63,888 nucleotides of DNA from Natronohydrobacter sp. (GCA_020832555.1 JAFIEM010000008.1:1-63888), one strand, 5' to 3'; numbered from the stretch's first letter, positions 8,539-17,918 are shown. Made by a program: numbers and translations. The notes: generated from the sequence alone by a model not told the origin.

Positions 8539-10545
8539 ATGATCGATGTCTTTCTCTCCGCTCTCGCGAATATCCTTACGCTGCAGCATATGGGCTATAT
8601 GATGATCGGCGTCATGGTCGGTCTGATGATCGGTGTCTTTCCGGGTCTGGGCGGGATTGCAGGGCTGTCGCTGATGATCCCGTTCCTTTACGGGATGGAC
8701 ACGACCATGGCGCTGGCCATGTTGATCGGTCTGGTTGCGGTCATTCCGACATCGGATACATTCGCAAGCGTGCTGATGGGGATACCCGGTTCATCCGCTT
8801 CACAGGCTACGGTGCTCGATGGTTTCCCCATGGCCAAGCGCGGCGAGGCGGCACGCGCGCTTTCAGCCGCCTTCTTCGCCTCACTGGTGGGCGGTCTGAT
8901 CGGGGCCGTGGTGCTGACAGGGTTCGTGCTGGTGGCGCGACCTGTGATCCTTGCCTTCAGTTCCGCCGAATTGTTCATGCTATCGGTTTTTGGTCTGTCG
9001 ATGGTCGGTGTACTTGCGGGTAAATCGCTGGTCAAGGGCGTGGCGGCCTGCGCGCTGGGGCTGATCATCGGCTCGATCGGGGGGGCCCCGGCCACGGGCG
9101 AGTTCCGCATGGTGTTCGGGATCGACTATCTTTACGATGGCATCCCGCTGATCATCATAGGTCTTGGCCTGTTCGCTGTGCCCGAAATCGTGGACCTGCT
9201 GCGCCGGGATCGCTCGATTTCAGAACACACAACGCTTGGCGCGGGCTGGTTCGAGGGTATCCGCGATGTGGTCCGCAACTGGTGGCTGACGCTGCGCTGT
9301 TCCGGCATCGGCGCGCTGATCGGGGCGATTCCGGGTCTGGGCGGCACGGTGGTGGACTGGATCGCCTATGGTCATGCGGTGCAATCGGTCAAGAAAGACC
9401 CGCAATTCGGCAAGGGCGATGTGCGCGGCGTGATCGCGCCGGAATCCGCCAATAACGCGAAAGAAGGCGGCGGGCTCTTGCCCACGCTGCTGTTCGGCAT
9501 CCCCGGCGGCGGCGCGATGGCGGTTTTCCTTGGCGGGATGGTGCTTCTGGGCATCCAGCCGGGGCCATCGATGGTGGGCAGCAATCTTGACCTGACCTAT
9601 ACCATCGTCTGGTCGCTGGCGCTGGCCAATGTGCTGGGGGCTGGCCTGTGCATCCTGCTCGCCATTCCGATTTCCAAGCTCACGCTGATCCCGTTCAAGC
9701 TGCTTGCGCCCTTCATGATCGCAGTCATCTGCTTTGCTGCCTTTCAGGCGACGCGCACGCTTGATGACCTGATCGTGCTTCTCGCGACCGGTGTGCTGGG
9801 TGTCTATATGCGCCGTTTCGGCTGGCCGCGCCCTGCCCTGCTGATCGGCTTCGTGCTGGCCACGCAGGCAGAGACCTATCTCTATCAGGCCGTGCAATTC
9901 TACGGCTGGGAATTCCTGACCCGCACGGGTGTCATGATCATCATGGGGATTACGGCAGGGTCGATCTGGCTGGGGCTGCGCGCGCGGGTCTCCGAGGCAA
10001 CGCCTGCCGAGATCCTCGCGGTCGAGGCGCGCGATGCAGGCACTGGCCCGGCGGCCAATATCCGTGCGCGCGCCCCGCAGATCATCTTTGCGCTTGTTGC
10101 ATTGGGTTTTTTCGCAATCGGCATCCATGATGCGTTGCAGCAAAGCTTCCTCGGGCAGGTCTTTCCGCTGATCATGGCCTGTGCGGGGGCGGGTTTCACG
10201 GCGCTTGTGCTGGTCTTTCTGGTTCTCGGCAAACCCAATCACGCTGTTTCAAGCGATACCGAACATGAGGCGCAGAGCGAGGGCATCCCGCTGCGCTCGA
10301 CATTCGGCGCGCTGCTCTGGATCGCACTTCTGGTTGCACTGACAGCACTTGCGGGCTTCGTGGTTGCGCTTGTCGCATTCTTCATCGCCTTCCTGCGCCT
10401 GCGCGCGCAGGCGAGCTGGTTGATGACGGCGATCCTGACGGCGGGCTGCACCGGCTTCGTGCTGACGCTGGCATCCGCGCTGAACATGCGCTTCCCCGGT
10501 GGCTTGCTGCAAGACCTCTATCGCCTGCCCTGGCCCTTCAGCTGA
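8539..10545 (+). CDS. tctA: TctA-TctB fusion, membrane subunits of tripartite tricarboxylate transporter
   Basis: 668 residues, longer than a typical TctA of about 500. Residues up to about 480 match the large TctA permease: many helices with Gly/Pro-rich repeats such as GVFPGLGGIAGLS near the N-terminus and AIPGLGGTVVDW later, plus LLFGIPGGGAMAVFLGG. Residues about 505-668 form a four-helix TctB-like small subunit (IIFALVALGFFAIGIHDA, ending GGLLQDLYRLPWPFS). The two membrane subunits are therefore one polypeptide and no separate tctB is present nearby. It lies in an operon with tctC and the PrpF-family gene 8 nt downstream. Confidence 0.92.
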   Translation: MIDVFLSALANILTLQHMGYMMIGVMVGLMIGVFPGLGGIAGLSLMIPFLYGMDTTMALAMLIGLVAVIPTSDTFASVLMGIPGSSASQATVLDGFPMAKRGEAARALSAAFFASLVGGLIGAVVLTGFVLVARPVILAFSSAELFMLSVFGLSMVGVLAGKSLVKGVAACALGLIIGSIGGAPATGEFRMVFGIDYLYDGIPLIIIGLGLFAVPEIVDLLRRDRSISEHTTLGAGWFEGIRDVVRNWWLTLRCSGIGALIGAIPGLGGTVVDWIAYGHAVQSVKKDPQFGKGDVRGVIAPESANNAKEGGGLLPTLLFGIPGGGAMAVFLGGMVLLGIQPGPSMVGSNLDLTYTIVWSLALANVLGAGLCILLAIPISKLTLIPFKLLAPFMIAVICFAAFQATRTLDDLIVLLATGVLGVYMRRFGWPRPALLIGFVLATQAETYLYQAVQFYGWEFLTRTGVMIIMGITAGSIWLGLRARVSEATPAEILAVEARDAGTGPAANIRARAPQIIFALVALGFFAIGIHDALQQSFLGQVFPLIMACAGAGFTALVLVFLVLGKPNHAVSSDTEHEAQSEGIPLRSTFGALLWIALLVALTALAGFVVALVAFFIAFLRLRAQASWLMTAILTAGCTGFVLTLASALNMRFPGGLLQDLYRLPWPFS

Positions 10546-10553
10546 GACAACAG

Positions 10554-11645
10554 ATGCAGACTGAAATACCCTTCCTGTTCATGCGGGGCGGCACCTCGCG
10601 CGGGCCTTACTTCAATGCAGCCGACCTGCCTGCGGATCGTGACCAGTTGGCGGCGGTGCTGCGTTCGGTGCTTGGTTCCGGCCATCCGCTGAATATCGAC
10701 GGGATCGGGGGTTCGGCAACAGTGACAACCAAGGTCGCGATCCTGTCGCGATCTGAGATCGAAGGGGTGGATGTCGATTACTTCTTCGCGCAGGTCGACC
10801 CGATGAAACCCGAAGTCGATTTCCGCCCCACTTGCGGCAATATCCTGTCCGGCGTCGGCCCTGCTGCCATCGAGATGGGTCTGGTCCCGGTCACGGGGTC
10901 CGAAACGAAGCTGCGTATCAGGGCAGTCAACACCGGTGCGCTGGTAGATGCTGTCGTGCAGACGCCCGAGGGGCGCGTCAGTTATGAGGGTGCGTATCGC
11001 CTTGACGGGGTTCCGGCCAGCTCCGCACCCGTGACGCTGAGCTTCATGGGCACAGTGGGCACCATATGCGGCGCGATGCTGCCCACGGGTCGCGCGCGTG
11101 ATGTGATTGACGGGGTTGACGTTACACTGATCGACGTCGCCATGCCGATGATGATCGCCCGCGCCGCTGATCTGGGCCTGCGCGGCGATGAAACCCCGGC
11201 AGATATTGACGGCAACGCAGCACTTCTGGCGCGGATCGAGGCGCTGCGTTGCAAGGCCGGGCCGATGATGGGTCTGGGCGCGGATGTGTCTGGGTCGGTC
11301 ACGCCCAAGGTGGGACTGATTTCCGCGCCTGTCGCCGGTGGCTCGCTGCGTGCGCGCTACCTGACGCCCTGGGCTTGCCATCCGTCGATGGCCGTGACCG
11401 GCGGGCAATGTCTGGCGGCCTGCGCCGTGTTGCCGGGGTCGGTGGCGGACGGGCTGGCGGTAGTGCCCGCAACCGGGCCAGCCGCGATGCAGATCGAGCA
11501 TCCGTCTGGCGCGCTGGATGTGCTGCTGGATTTCGTTGTGCGTGGCGAAGGCGTGGATATCCGCGCGGCGGGCCTGACGCGCACGGCGCGGCTGCTGGCG
11601 CGCGGGGCGGTGATGGTGCCAAAAAGCGTTTGGGACAAGGGGTAA
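10554..11645 (+). CDS. PrpF/GalD-family isomerase (4-oxalomesaconate tautomerase or aconitate isomerase type)
   Basis: 363-residue protein of the PrpF family, which moves double bonds in tricarboxylates (2-methylaconitate, trans-/cis-aconitate, 4-oxalomesaconate). Hallmarks are the N-terminal FMRGGTSRGPYF and the conserved CGNILSGVGPAAIE and LTPWACHPSMAVTGG segments. It follows the tctAB fusion by 8 nt. The tricarballylate genes nearby make a role in interconverting trans- and cis-aconitate or a related tricarboxylate plausible; GalD-like activity is the alternative. Sequence alone does not decide between them. Confidence 0.85.
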   Translation: MQTEIPFLFMRGGTSRGPYFNAADLPADRDQLAAVLRSVLGSGHPLNIDGIGGSATVTTKVAILSRSEIEGVDVDYFFAQVDPMKPEVDFRPTCGNILSGVGPAAIEMGLVPVTGSETKLRIRAVNTGALVDAVVQTPEGRVSYEGAYRLDGVPASSAPVTLSFMGTVGTICGAMLPTGRARDVIDGVDVTLIDVAMPMMIARAADLGLRGDETPADIDGNAALLARIEALRCKAGPMMGLGADVSGSVTPKVGLISAPVAGGSLRARYLTPWACHPSMAVTGGQCLAACAVLPGSVADGLAVVPATGPAAMQIEHPSGALDVLLDFVVRGEGVDIRAAGLTRTARLLARGAVMVPKSVWDKG

Positions 11646-11683
11646 GGGGCGGGTTTGCGCGGGTTCCGCCCTCTGCGCCAAAG

Positions 11684-12109
11684 TCACGCGCGCCGTGGTC
11701 GCGATCCGAGTTGCTGGAAGAAACGCAACAAGTAGCCATCCGGGTCAGCGACAACGAATTGCCGGTTTCCGACCTCCTGATCGTCGGCACGATACCATCT
11801 GTCCTCGACGGGCAGGTAAAGCGGGTGCCTGTTCCGGGCAAGCGCCGCGACCAGTGGCGCTATGGACGGTACACGGATCTGGATATTCAATCCCTGTCCA
11901 AACGGGTATCCGGTTGGAAGGTGCCCGTCATCAAATGTGCGGCCTTTTCCGATCTGGTCGATCATCAGCTCTGCCGCGCCCAGGCGCAGGTAGCAAAACC
12001 CCTCTTCGGCACGCTCATAGGCGCAGTCAAACCCGAGTACGTCGCAGTAGAAGGATTTCGATTTCCGCCAGTCGGAAACGGCCAGTTCCGGGACCAATGC
12101 GCTGCTCAT
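11684..12109 (-). CDS. VOC-family (glyoxalase/bleomycin-resistance-like) protein
   Basis: 141-residue single vicinal-oxygen-chelate module. It has VPELAVSDWRKSKSFYCDVLGF at the start of the fold (split here: VPELAVSD, then SKSFYCDVLGF) and ends with VVADPDGYLLRFFQQLG, the usual second half. It resembles bleomycin-resistance-type binding proteins, but VOC proteins have diverse functions and no substrate can be assigned. It is convergent with the prpF-like gene. A GTG 12 nt upstream is possible, but the ATG at 12109 is preceded by GAGGACAGG. Confidence 0.82.
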   Translation of the reverse strand: MSSALVPELAVSDWRKSKSFYCDVLGFDCAYERAEEGFCYLRLGAAELMIDQIGKGRTFDDGHLPTGYPFGQGLNIQIRVPSIAPLVAALARNRHPLYLPVEDRWYRADDQEVGNRQFVVADPDGYLLRFFQQLGSRPRRA

Positions 12110-12179
12110 TCCTGTCCTCACGCGGTTGTTGCCTCACCTTGGCCAACCCCTCTGTCGGCGTAAAGGGCGCGCTTCGCGC

Positions 12180-13232
12180 TCACCCGCGTTTCAACAGCGC
12201 TGCCACACGGTAAAATCCATGCACCATCTTGGTGTAGGGCGTCAGCACGAAAAACGCGAGCACGGCACCCAGATGGATCGCCAGAAGTGCTGGCACGGCC
12301 CCGGTTCCCGTGGCGGCGTAAAGCGCCAGACCCGTGGCCGAGACTGTGAACAGCAAGACCACGAACGCCATCTCGCCACCCCAGACCCGCGCTGCGCCCA
12401 AATCGCGGTCGGCGCGCAGTTTCAGCCAAGCCAGTGCGCCTGTACCAAGGCAGAGCAATATCCCGCCCGGCACGCCCAGCAGTTTCGGCGGCGACCAGAA
12501 CGGATAGGGCGCTTCCCAGCCCAACCCGTAATGCATCAGCGTCGCGACCGAGGTCGCGGCGAAGCACATCAGGAACCCCCAGAGCGTGGCCTGATGTGCG
12601 TGGCGGCGGGCATTGGAATAGCGCGCGCCTTGCTCGAAATTGCAGCCCTGCCCTGCACCACCCGACAGGTTCTTCATCCGCGCGACCGATCCGCCCATGC
12701 GCTTGAGGTCCGCCCATGTGACCCAGCCGCCGCCAATCTCGCGCCAGTAGCTGCGAAGCGACAGCGCCAGACCCAGCAGCGGCAACACAAAGGCCGGGGC
12801 GAAGATCAACACCATTGCATTATGGCTAAGATAGGCATAAAAGCCCTCGCCCGCTTCCGGTCGTAGTGCTGCCATAGCAAAGAAAAGAAGCGCAAAGCCC
12901 GCGATCAGCGCGGCAGCAACAGCCACGCCATGCGCATGAAAGACCCGTGCAAGCGCCTGCGGGAGGGCATGCCGTTCCCATGTGTCCTGACGCAACTCTG
13001 CCAGCACAGCAGGCAGGTTCAGATCGAACTCATGCGGCGGGGCATATTGGCAGGCATAGTAGCAGCCCCGGCAGTTATGGCACAGATTGGCCAGATGCGT
13101 GGCCTGCGCGGCACTCATCTCTGGCAAGGAAAACAGCTGCGGAAACACATCGCAATACCCCTCGCAATAGCGGCAGGAATTGCAGATCTGGAACTGGCGC
13201 GTGGCTTCGTCCGAAAGAGAGTTATCCAACAT
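12180..13232 (-). CDS. tcuB: TcuB, tricarballylate utilisation membrane iron-sulfur protein
   Basis: 350-residue protein that reoxidises the flavin of TcuA and passes electrons to the membrane. Two Cys clusters near the N-terminus (C17, C20, C23, C27 and C51, C54, C57, C61) bind [4Fe-4S] clusters; the remainder has about six membrane helices with His residues suited to haem. The start at 13232 overlaps the end of tcuA by 11 bp and has AGGAGG upstream, indicating translational coupling. Length and architecture match CitB/TcuB proteins. Confidence 0.92.
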   Translation of the reverse strand: MLDNSLSDEATRQFQICNSCRYCEGYCDVFPQLFSLPEMSAAQATHLANLCHNCRGCYYACQYAPPHEFDLNLPAVLAELRQDTWERHALPQALARVFHAHGVAVAAALIAGFALLFFAMAALRPEAGEGFYAYLSHNAMVLIFAPAFVLPLLGLALSLRSYWREIGGGWVTWADLKRMGGSVARMKNLSGGAGQGCNFEQGARYSNARRHAHQATLWGFLMCFAATSVATLMHYGLGWEAPYPFWSPPKLLGVPGGILLCLGTGALAWLKLRADRDLGAARVWGGEMAFVVLLFTVSATGLALYAATGTGAVPALLAIHLGAVLAFFVLTPYTKMVHGFYRVAALLKRG

Positions 13233-14592
13233 AGGCTGCGGCCTCCTGTCCTGCGATACGTCCGAATACGGTGCCAATGGTCATCCCGAACCCTGCCAGA
13301 TAGCCCTGGCCGAGGATCGAGCCTGCCATGATCTCGCCCGCTGCCCAGACATTCGGCAACAGACCATGCGCGCCCTGCACCTGCGCGCGTTCGGTGACCT
13401 TCAGCCCCAGATAGGTGAAGGTCACACCGGGGCGCAGCATGTAGCCGTAATAGGGCGGCGTATCGAGCGGACGCGCCCAGTTGGTCTTGGGCGGGTCCAG
13501 CCCGTCGGTGGCCAGCCCGTCCAGCACCCCCGGCGTGAAGGTGCCATCGCGGCAGGCAGCGTTATACTCTGCAACTGTCTGGCGTAGCGAATCCCCCGAC
13601 AGCCCCAGCAGTTGCGCCACGCCTTCGATCGTGTCGGCCTTCACCGGGGCGAAAACCGGCGGCATGAACAGCCCCTGCGCTTTCTGGTCTGTGATGGCAT
13701 AAGCGATCTGATCGGGTTGCCTCGCGACCAGCCGACCCCAGATCGCATAGCGCTTGGGCCAGACATCTTCGCCTTCGTCATAGAAGCGGGCGCCATCGCG
13801 ATTGACCACCAGCGCATAGGGCACGCAATCCAGCCGGGTCACGATACCGCCGTCGAATTTGGGGGCGCGCCCGTCAATGGCGACGCAGTGGCATTGCGTG
13901 GGATCGCCCACCGATACCGCGCCCTGATCCAGCACATCGCGCAGAACGACGCCGCGATTATAGGGCGTGCCACGGATCAGGAAATTCGCGGCCTCTGGCC
14001 CCCAGGCGCGGGTCAGCCAGTCCAGATCGGCCTGAAACCCGCCAGAGGCCAGCACCGCCGCGCGGCCCTCGATCCTTGTGCCATCCGTCAGGATCGCAGC
14101 CGTAAAGCGCCCCTCGCTCAGATCGACATGGCGCACTTCCGCATTGTAGCGGATGGTAACGCCCAGATCCTCGGCACAGGCATAATAGGCATTGACCAGC
14201 GCCTTGCCGCCGCCAAGGAAAAAGGCATTTGTGCGGTCCAGCGACAGAGTGCCGGACAGTGAGCCCTGAAAGATCACGCCATGCCGCTCCATCCAGGGCA
14301 GACAGCTTTCGCTTTCGCGGATCGCCAGACGTGCCAGATCCGGGTCGGTCTGGCCCTTGGTCACAAGCAGCAGATCGTCGTAATATTCCGTTTCGTCATA
14401 GGTACCCGTCAGCACCGAAAGCGGGCCTTGATGCATGCAGCGGAAATTCCGCGTATGGCGGGAATTGCCGCCGCGCATATGCTTGGGTGCGGATTCCAGA
14501 ATGATAACATCCGCGCCAGTTTCGGCAGCCTCGATCGCGGCGCAGAGTGCGGCATTGCCGCCGCCAATGACCACTACATCATATTGCGACAT
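13222..14592 (-). CDS. tcuA: TcuA, FAD-dependent tricarballylate dehydrogenase
   Basis: 456-residue flavoprotein of the fumarate reductase/succinate dehydrogenase family. It starts MSQYDVVVIGGGNAALCA (dinucleotide-binding GGGNAA) and has the family's later signature GHSR-type residues near NSRHTRNFRCMH and the C-terminal flavin contact around VWAAGEIMAG. TcuA oxidises tricarballylate to cis-aconitate. It overlaps tcuB downstream and the GntR gene upstream, so the three genes are one transcription unit. A longer start 8 residues upstream exists but lacks a good ribosome site. Confidence 0.92.
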   Translation of the reverse strand: MSQYDVVVIGGGNAALCAAIEAAETGADVIILESAPKHMRGGNSRHTRNFRCMHQGPLSVLTGTYDETEYYDDLLLVTKGQTDPDLARLAIRESESCLPWMERHGVIFQGSLSGTLSLDRTNAFFLGGGKALVNAYYACAEDLGVTIRYNAEVRHVDLSEGRFTAAILTDGTRIEGRAAVLASGGFQADLDWLTRAWGPEAANFLIRGTPYNRGVVLRDVLDQGAVSVGDPTQCHCVAIDGRAPKFDGGIVTRLDCVPYALVVNRDGARFYDEGEDVWPKRYAIWGRLVARQPDQIAYAITDQKAQGLFMPPVFAPVKADTIEGVAQLLGLSGDSLRQTVAEYNAACRDGTFTPGVLDGLATDGLDPPKTNWARPLDTPPYYGYMLRPGVTFTYLGLKVTERAQVQGAHGLLPNVWAAGEIMAGSILGQGYLAGFGMTIGTVFGRIAGQEAAAYVG

Positions 14593-15283
14593 CGCTACCC
14601 CCGTCATGGTCGTCAAGTTCCATCAGTCCTGCGTCGCGCAACTGGCGCAGGCGGATGCGGTGCGCGGCTTCGATATGGGCGCGCATACGTGCCTCGGCGG
14701 CCTGACCATCCCGCGCATTCAAAGCCTGAAGCAGCCCTTCATGTTCCGCCGCCGCGCTTTTGCTGCGTGCAGGGTCATGGAGCGTCGATGGACCGAGGAT
14801 CAGGAGCGTGCGGGCCATCGCGCCAATGGCGCGCTTGAGGTAGCGGTTCTTCGCCGCGTTGATCAGTCCCGCGTGAAACTGACGGTTCAGCCGCGCCGTA
14901 TCTGCGGGATCAGCGCTGGCGGTCATTTCGGCGTTGATTTCAGCCAGTTCGCGCAGTTCGAGATCCGAGGCGGCGCGCGCGGCAAGCCGCGCAGCGGTGC
15001 CTTCCAGCACAGCGCGCATCTCATAGAGCTCCATCACTTCGGCATATCCCAGACGCCGCAGGCTGGCCCCCTGACGCGGCAGATGCTCGACCAGGCCATC
15101 GGCTTCCAGACGCCGGATCGCTTCGCGGATCGGGGTTCTGGACAGACCCAGCCGTTCGGCAAGTTCAACCTCCCGCAGTCTTGCACCGGGAGGAAGCGCC
15201 CCGAGGCGAATATCATCCAGCAGCCGGTCGTAAGCGCTCTGGCCTTGCGGCAAGTTGGAGGTGGCGTCGGACGGATTGCGCAT
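14579..15283 (-). CDS. GntR-family (FCD subfamily) regulator of the tcu genes
   Basis: 234-residue repressor-type regulator: N-terminal winged helix (LREVELAERLGLSRTPIREAI, in two parts LREVELAERLG and LSRTPIREAI) and a C-terminal helical FCD ligand domain with conserved metal-site residues around NRQFHAGLI and AEHEGLLQAL. In Salmonella the tcu regulator is LysR-type, so this is a different regulator class in the same position. It overlaps the tcuA start by 14 bp and is divergent from the AbrB-family gene; an inverted repeat at 15318-15347 lies between them. Confidence 0.88.
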   Translation of the reverse strand: MRNPSDATSNLPQGQSAYDRLLDDIRLGALPPGARLREVELAERLGLSRTPIREAIRRLEADGLVEHLPRQGASLRRLGYAEVMELYEMRAVLEGTAARLAARAASDLELRELAEINAEMTASADPADTARLNRQFHAGLINAAKNRYLKRAIGAMARTLLILGPSTLHDPARSKSAAAEHEGLLQALNARDGQAAEARMRAHIEAAHRIRLRQLRDAGLMELDDHDGGSDVAI

Positions 15284-15317
15284 ATCTGCCTCTAGGGATG
15301 CGGGAGGTTGATTTATA

Positions 15318-15347
15318 TTGCATACACGTGGATACAAGAGTATGCAA
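15318..15347. promoter_or_regulatory. Inverted repeat, candidate GntR operator
   Basis: TTGCATAC, 14 nt, GTATGCAA: a perfect 8-bp dyad located 35 nt before the GntR start and 24 nt before the AbrB-family gene. A further partial copy (TTTGCAAA) follows. FCD-type GntR regulators bind short palindromes in their own promoters, and the GTAT/ATAC core fits that family. Confidence 0.55.
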
Positions 15348-15370
15348 GTTTTGCAAACGAGAGATATGCC

Positions 15371-16408
15371 ATGCTGACACGCGCCCGCCTGCTGACCTTT
15401 GCCATCGCCCTTCTCGGGGTCGCGGTGTTTCATGGGCTCGACCTGCCTCTGCCGTTCCTGTTCGGGCCGATGTTCGCCTGTCTTGCCGCTGCGCTGGCAG
15501 GGGTGAAGATGCAGGGCGCGGGGCAAATCTCGGTCGCGGCGCGCACGGTTCTGGGTGTGGCGGTCGGGGCCTCGATCACGCCTGCTATCCTTGGGCAGGT
15601 GCCGCTCATGGCGGTAACACTGGCGATGATGCCGGTCTATATCGCCATCATCGGGCTGATTGGCGTGCCCTTTTTTCAGCGCATCTGCGGGTTTGACCGT
15701 GTAACAAGCTATTATGCCGCCATGCCGGGCGGGTTTCAGGATATGGTGCTGTTCGGGCAAGAGGCCGGGGGCAATCCGCGCGCGCTGTCATTGATTCATG
15801 CCACGCGGGTTCTGGTCATCGTGACGCTGGTACCGATCCTGCTGACCGGACCTTTTGGCCTGAGCCTTGACCAGCCCATCGGCGCGCCTGCGCGCGAGGT
15901 TCCCGTGCCTGAGATGGTCATCATGGTCGTGATCGCGCTGATCGGCTGGAAAGGCGGCGAGCGTATCGGGCTGTTCGGGGCCGCGATCCTTGGGCCGTTG
16001 ATTCTGGCCGCCGCGCTATCCCTTGGCGATATCATCCACCACCGCCCGCCCGCTGAAGCGATCATGGCTGCGCAGTTCTTCATCGGCATGGGAATCGGGA
16101 TGCAGTTTCGCGGCGTCACCTTTGGCGAGTTGCGCCATGATGTTGCCGCAGGCGCAGCTTTCGCCGTGATTCTGGCGATACTGGCCGGGGTTTTCACGCT
16201 GCTGGCCCATAAGATCGGCAATGTCCCCATGCTGGAGGCGTTCCTGTCCTTCGCACCCGGAGGGCAGGCGGAAATGACGGTTCTGGCGATTGTCGCAGGC
16301 GCGGATCTGGGATTTATCGTCGTTCACCACCTGATGCGCCTGATCGTCGTGATCACCGGTGCGCCGATCATGGCACGGCTGATCTGGAGAAAGGCGGACC
16401 GGTCCTGA
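15371..16408 (+). CDS. AbrB-family (ammonia monooxygenase-like) membrane protein
   Basis: 345-residue integral membrane protein with about ten hydrophobic segments. It has the duplicated motif of the family: PFLFGPMFACLAAAL in the first half and AAQFFIGMGIGMQFRG in the second, plus AMPGGFQDMVLFG and FAPGGQAEMT. Database names such as ammonia monooxygenase are historical; the family is best described as putative small-acid transporters or regulators. Divergence from the GntR-tcu operon suggests it exports or imports a tricarballylate-pathway compound, which is inference. The start at 15371 is the first that gives a membrane-compatible N-terminus. Confidence 0.85.
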   Translation: MLTRARLLTFAIALLGVAVFHGLDLPLPFLFGPMFACLAAALAGVKMQGAGQISVAARTVLGVAVGASITPAILGQVPLMAVTLAMMPVYIAIIGLIGVPFFQRICGFDRVTSYYAAMPGGFQDMVLFGQEAGGNPRALSLIHATRVLVIVTLVPILLTGPFGLSLDQPIGAPAREVPVPEMVIMVVIALIGWKGGERIGLFGAAILGPLILAAALSLGDIIHHRPPAEAIMAAQFFIGMGIGMQFRGVTFGELRHDVAAGAAFAVILAILAGVFTLLAHKIGNVPMLEAFLSFAPGGQAEMTVLAIVAGADLGFIVVHHLMRLIVVITGAPIMARLIWRKADRS

Positions 16409-16432
16409 CGAAAGGAGCGATGATTGCCGGTC

Positions 16433-17431
16433 TCAGGTTTGGTCCTGTAGCAGCCGGATAGGCTGGCCGTTCAGCCACGCATCCAGATTCTCGACGGTCT
16501 GACGATAGAACACCTCGAAGGTCTCTTGCACACAGTAGCCCAGATGCGGGGTTGCCAAGAGGTTGGACAAATGCCGTTCGGGTGCATCTGCGGGAAGGGG
16601 TTCGCGATCAAAGACATCGACCCCTGCCCCGCCGATCCGGCCATTGGCAAGTGCGTCATGCAGGGCCTGCTGGTCGATCAAAGGGCCACGGGAGGTATTG
16701 ATCAAGAGCGCATGCGACGGCATGGCCGCGATATCTGCCGCCGTGACAATGCCTTGCGTTGTCGGGCCAAGAACCAGATGCAGCGAGACGATATCCGCCT
16801 TGGCGAAAAGCGTCTGTTTCGGGACCAGTTCTGCGCCAACAGCGGCGGCGCGGTCGGATGTCAGATTGGGGCTCCAGGCGATGACCTTCATTCCGAATGC
16901 CTGCGCGACAAGCGCCATTCGGCTGCCGAGCCTGCCCAACCCCACCAGCCCGAGAGTGCGTCCGTAGAGCGCATTACCAAGACGCGTCTGCCATGCGCCG
17001 CTGCGGATTGCGGTAGCTTCCGCCGGAATATGGCGCATCAGCCCGAGGATCAGCCCCCATGCCAGATCCACCGTCGCGAAAGCGCCATTCCCGCCGCCAT
17101 CGGTGGACATAACCGCGATACCCAGTTCAGTCGCCGTCGCGCTGTCCAATGTCCGGTTCTGCCGCCCGGTGGCCACGATTGCCTTGAGATCGGGAAGACC
17201 GTGCAGAACCTCTGCGGGAAAATCGGTCCGCTCGCGCAGCAGGCAAAGCGCGTCATACCCGGCCAGTTCCCGAACCAGCTGGTCTTGGGGGATGCTGTGG
17301 TTCAGGAAGGTTATTTCGGCGCGATCATACAGCGTTGACCAATCTGCGAGTCGGTGCGCCACGCCCATGTAGTCATCCAGAACGGCAACCCGAACCTTGC
17401 GCCCGACGGGCAGAGGGCGGAATTTGGTCAT
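16433..17431 (-). CDS. D-2-hydroxyacid dehydrogenase family protein
   Basis: 332-residue NAD-dependent oxidoreductase. The Rossmann motif LVGLGRLGSRMA is near residue 165. Catalytic Arg in NTSRGPLID, Glu in FDREPLP and His in TPHLGYC follow in the usual order. The family reduces 2-oxoacids such as glyoxylate, hydroxypyruvate or phosphonopyruvate analogues; no specificity is visible. It is monocistronic, with its 3' end 24 nt from the AbrB-family gene in convergent orientation. Confidence 0.9.
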   Translation of the reverse strand: MTKFRPLPVGRKVRVAVLDDYMGVAHRLADWSTLYDRAEITFLNHSIPQDQLVRELAGYDALCLLRERTDFPAEVLHGLPDLKAIVATGRQNRTLDSATATELGIAVMSTDGGGNGAFATVDLAWGLILGLMRHIPAEATAIRSGAWQTRLGNALYGRTLGLVGLGRLGSRMALVAQAFGMKVIAWSPNLTSDRAAAVGAELVPKQTLFAKADIVSLHLVLGPTTQGIVTAADIAAMPSHALLINTSRGPLIDQQALHDALANGRIGGAGVDVFDREPLPADAPERHLSNLLATPHLGYCVQETFEVFYRQTVENLDAWLNGQPIRLLQDQT

Positions 17432-17642
17432 CCTTGTCGCTCCATATGGTATCCGGTGTGTTCAATCCGTGCCAGAAAGCAGAAGATTCATTTTGGATGC
17501 AAGGCGATAGGGACGAATTATCCAAAGGAAAGCGCCCTGCAGCGCGCGTTGCCATCTGATCCTTCCGTCAACGCGCGCGGTCATCGCGTGATGTGTCCCC
17601 TTACGAGGGAATCCAGCCAGTCGGCAAAGATGCCCAAGGCAG

Positions 17643-17918
17643 GTGAAACTGGTCGCATCCTCTGGCCGGGATGACATTTGGCGCATTGTCGAACTTGCCC
17701 ACCATGAATTCCCGATGGTGCCGGTTCTGACCCGCCACTACGCGCCGGAACTGACCGGTAGGGCGCGGCTGGGCGGGTACGAGGGGATCGTGGATGAGAC
17801 GATGGCCAGTGTCCGTGCCCGCGACGCCGAGCGCATGGCGTTGGAGCAGGTCGGTGACATGGATGCCCGCAAGGCGTTGATCCACGGAAACCTGAACCAG
17901 CGCGAACCCGGACATTAA
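17643..17918 (+). pseudogene. Small ORF, possible C-terminal remnant of a GntR/FCD regulator
   Basis: A 91-codon reading frame. Its sequence (DIWRIVELAHHEFP, then GYEGIVDETMASVRARD) resembles the last helices of FCD-type GntR regulators, where a His and an ExI..AI.xRD pattern occur. No N-terminal DNA-binding half is found in 17432-17642 on either strand, so I read it as a truncated gene rather than a functional one. The surrounding 17432-18013 holds no other gene that I can support. The match is by eye and weak. Confidence 0.35.

Noticed and set aside
9220-10242. Minus-strand 340-codon open frame
   Set aside because: Antisense to the tctA-tctB fusion; no family features.
10518-11687. Minus-strand 389-codon open frame
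   Set aside because: Antisense to the clearly recognisable PrpF-family gene.
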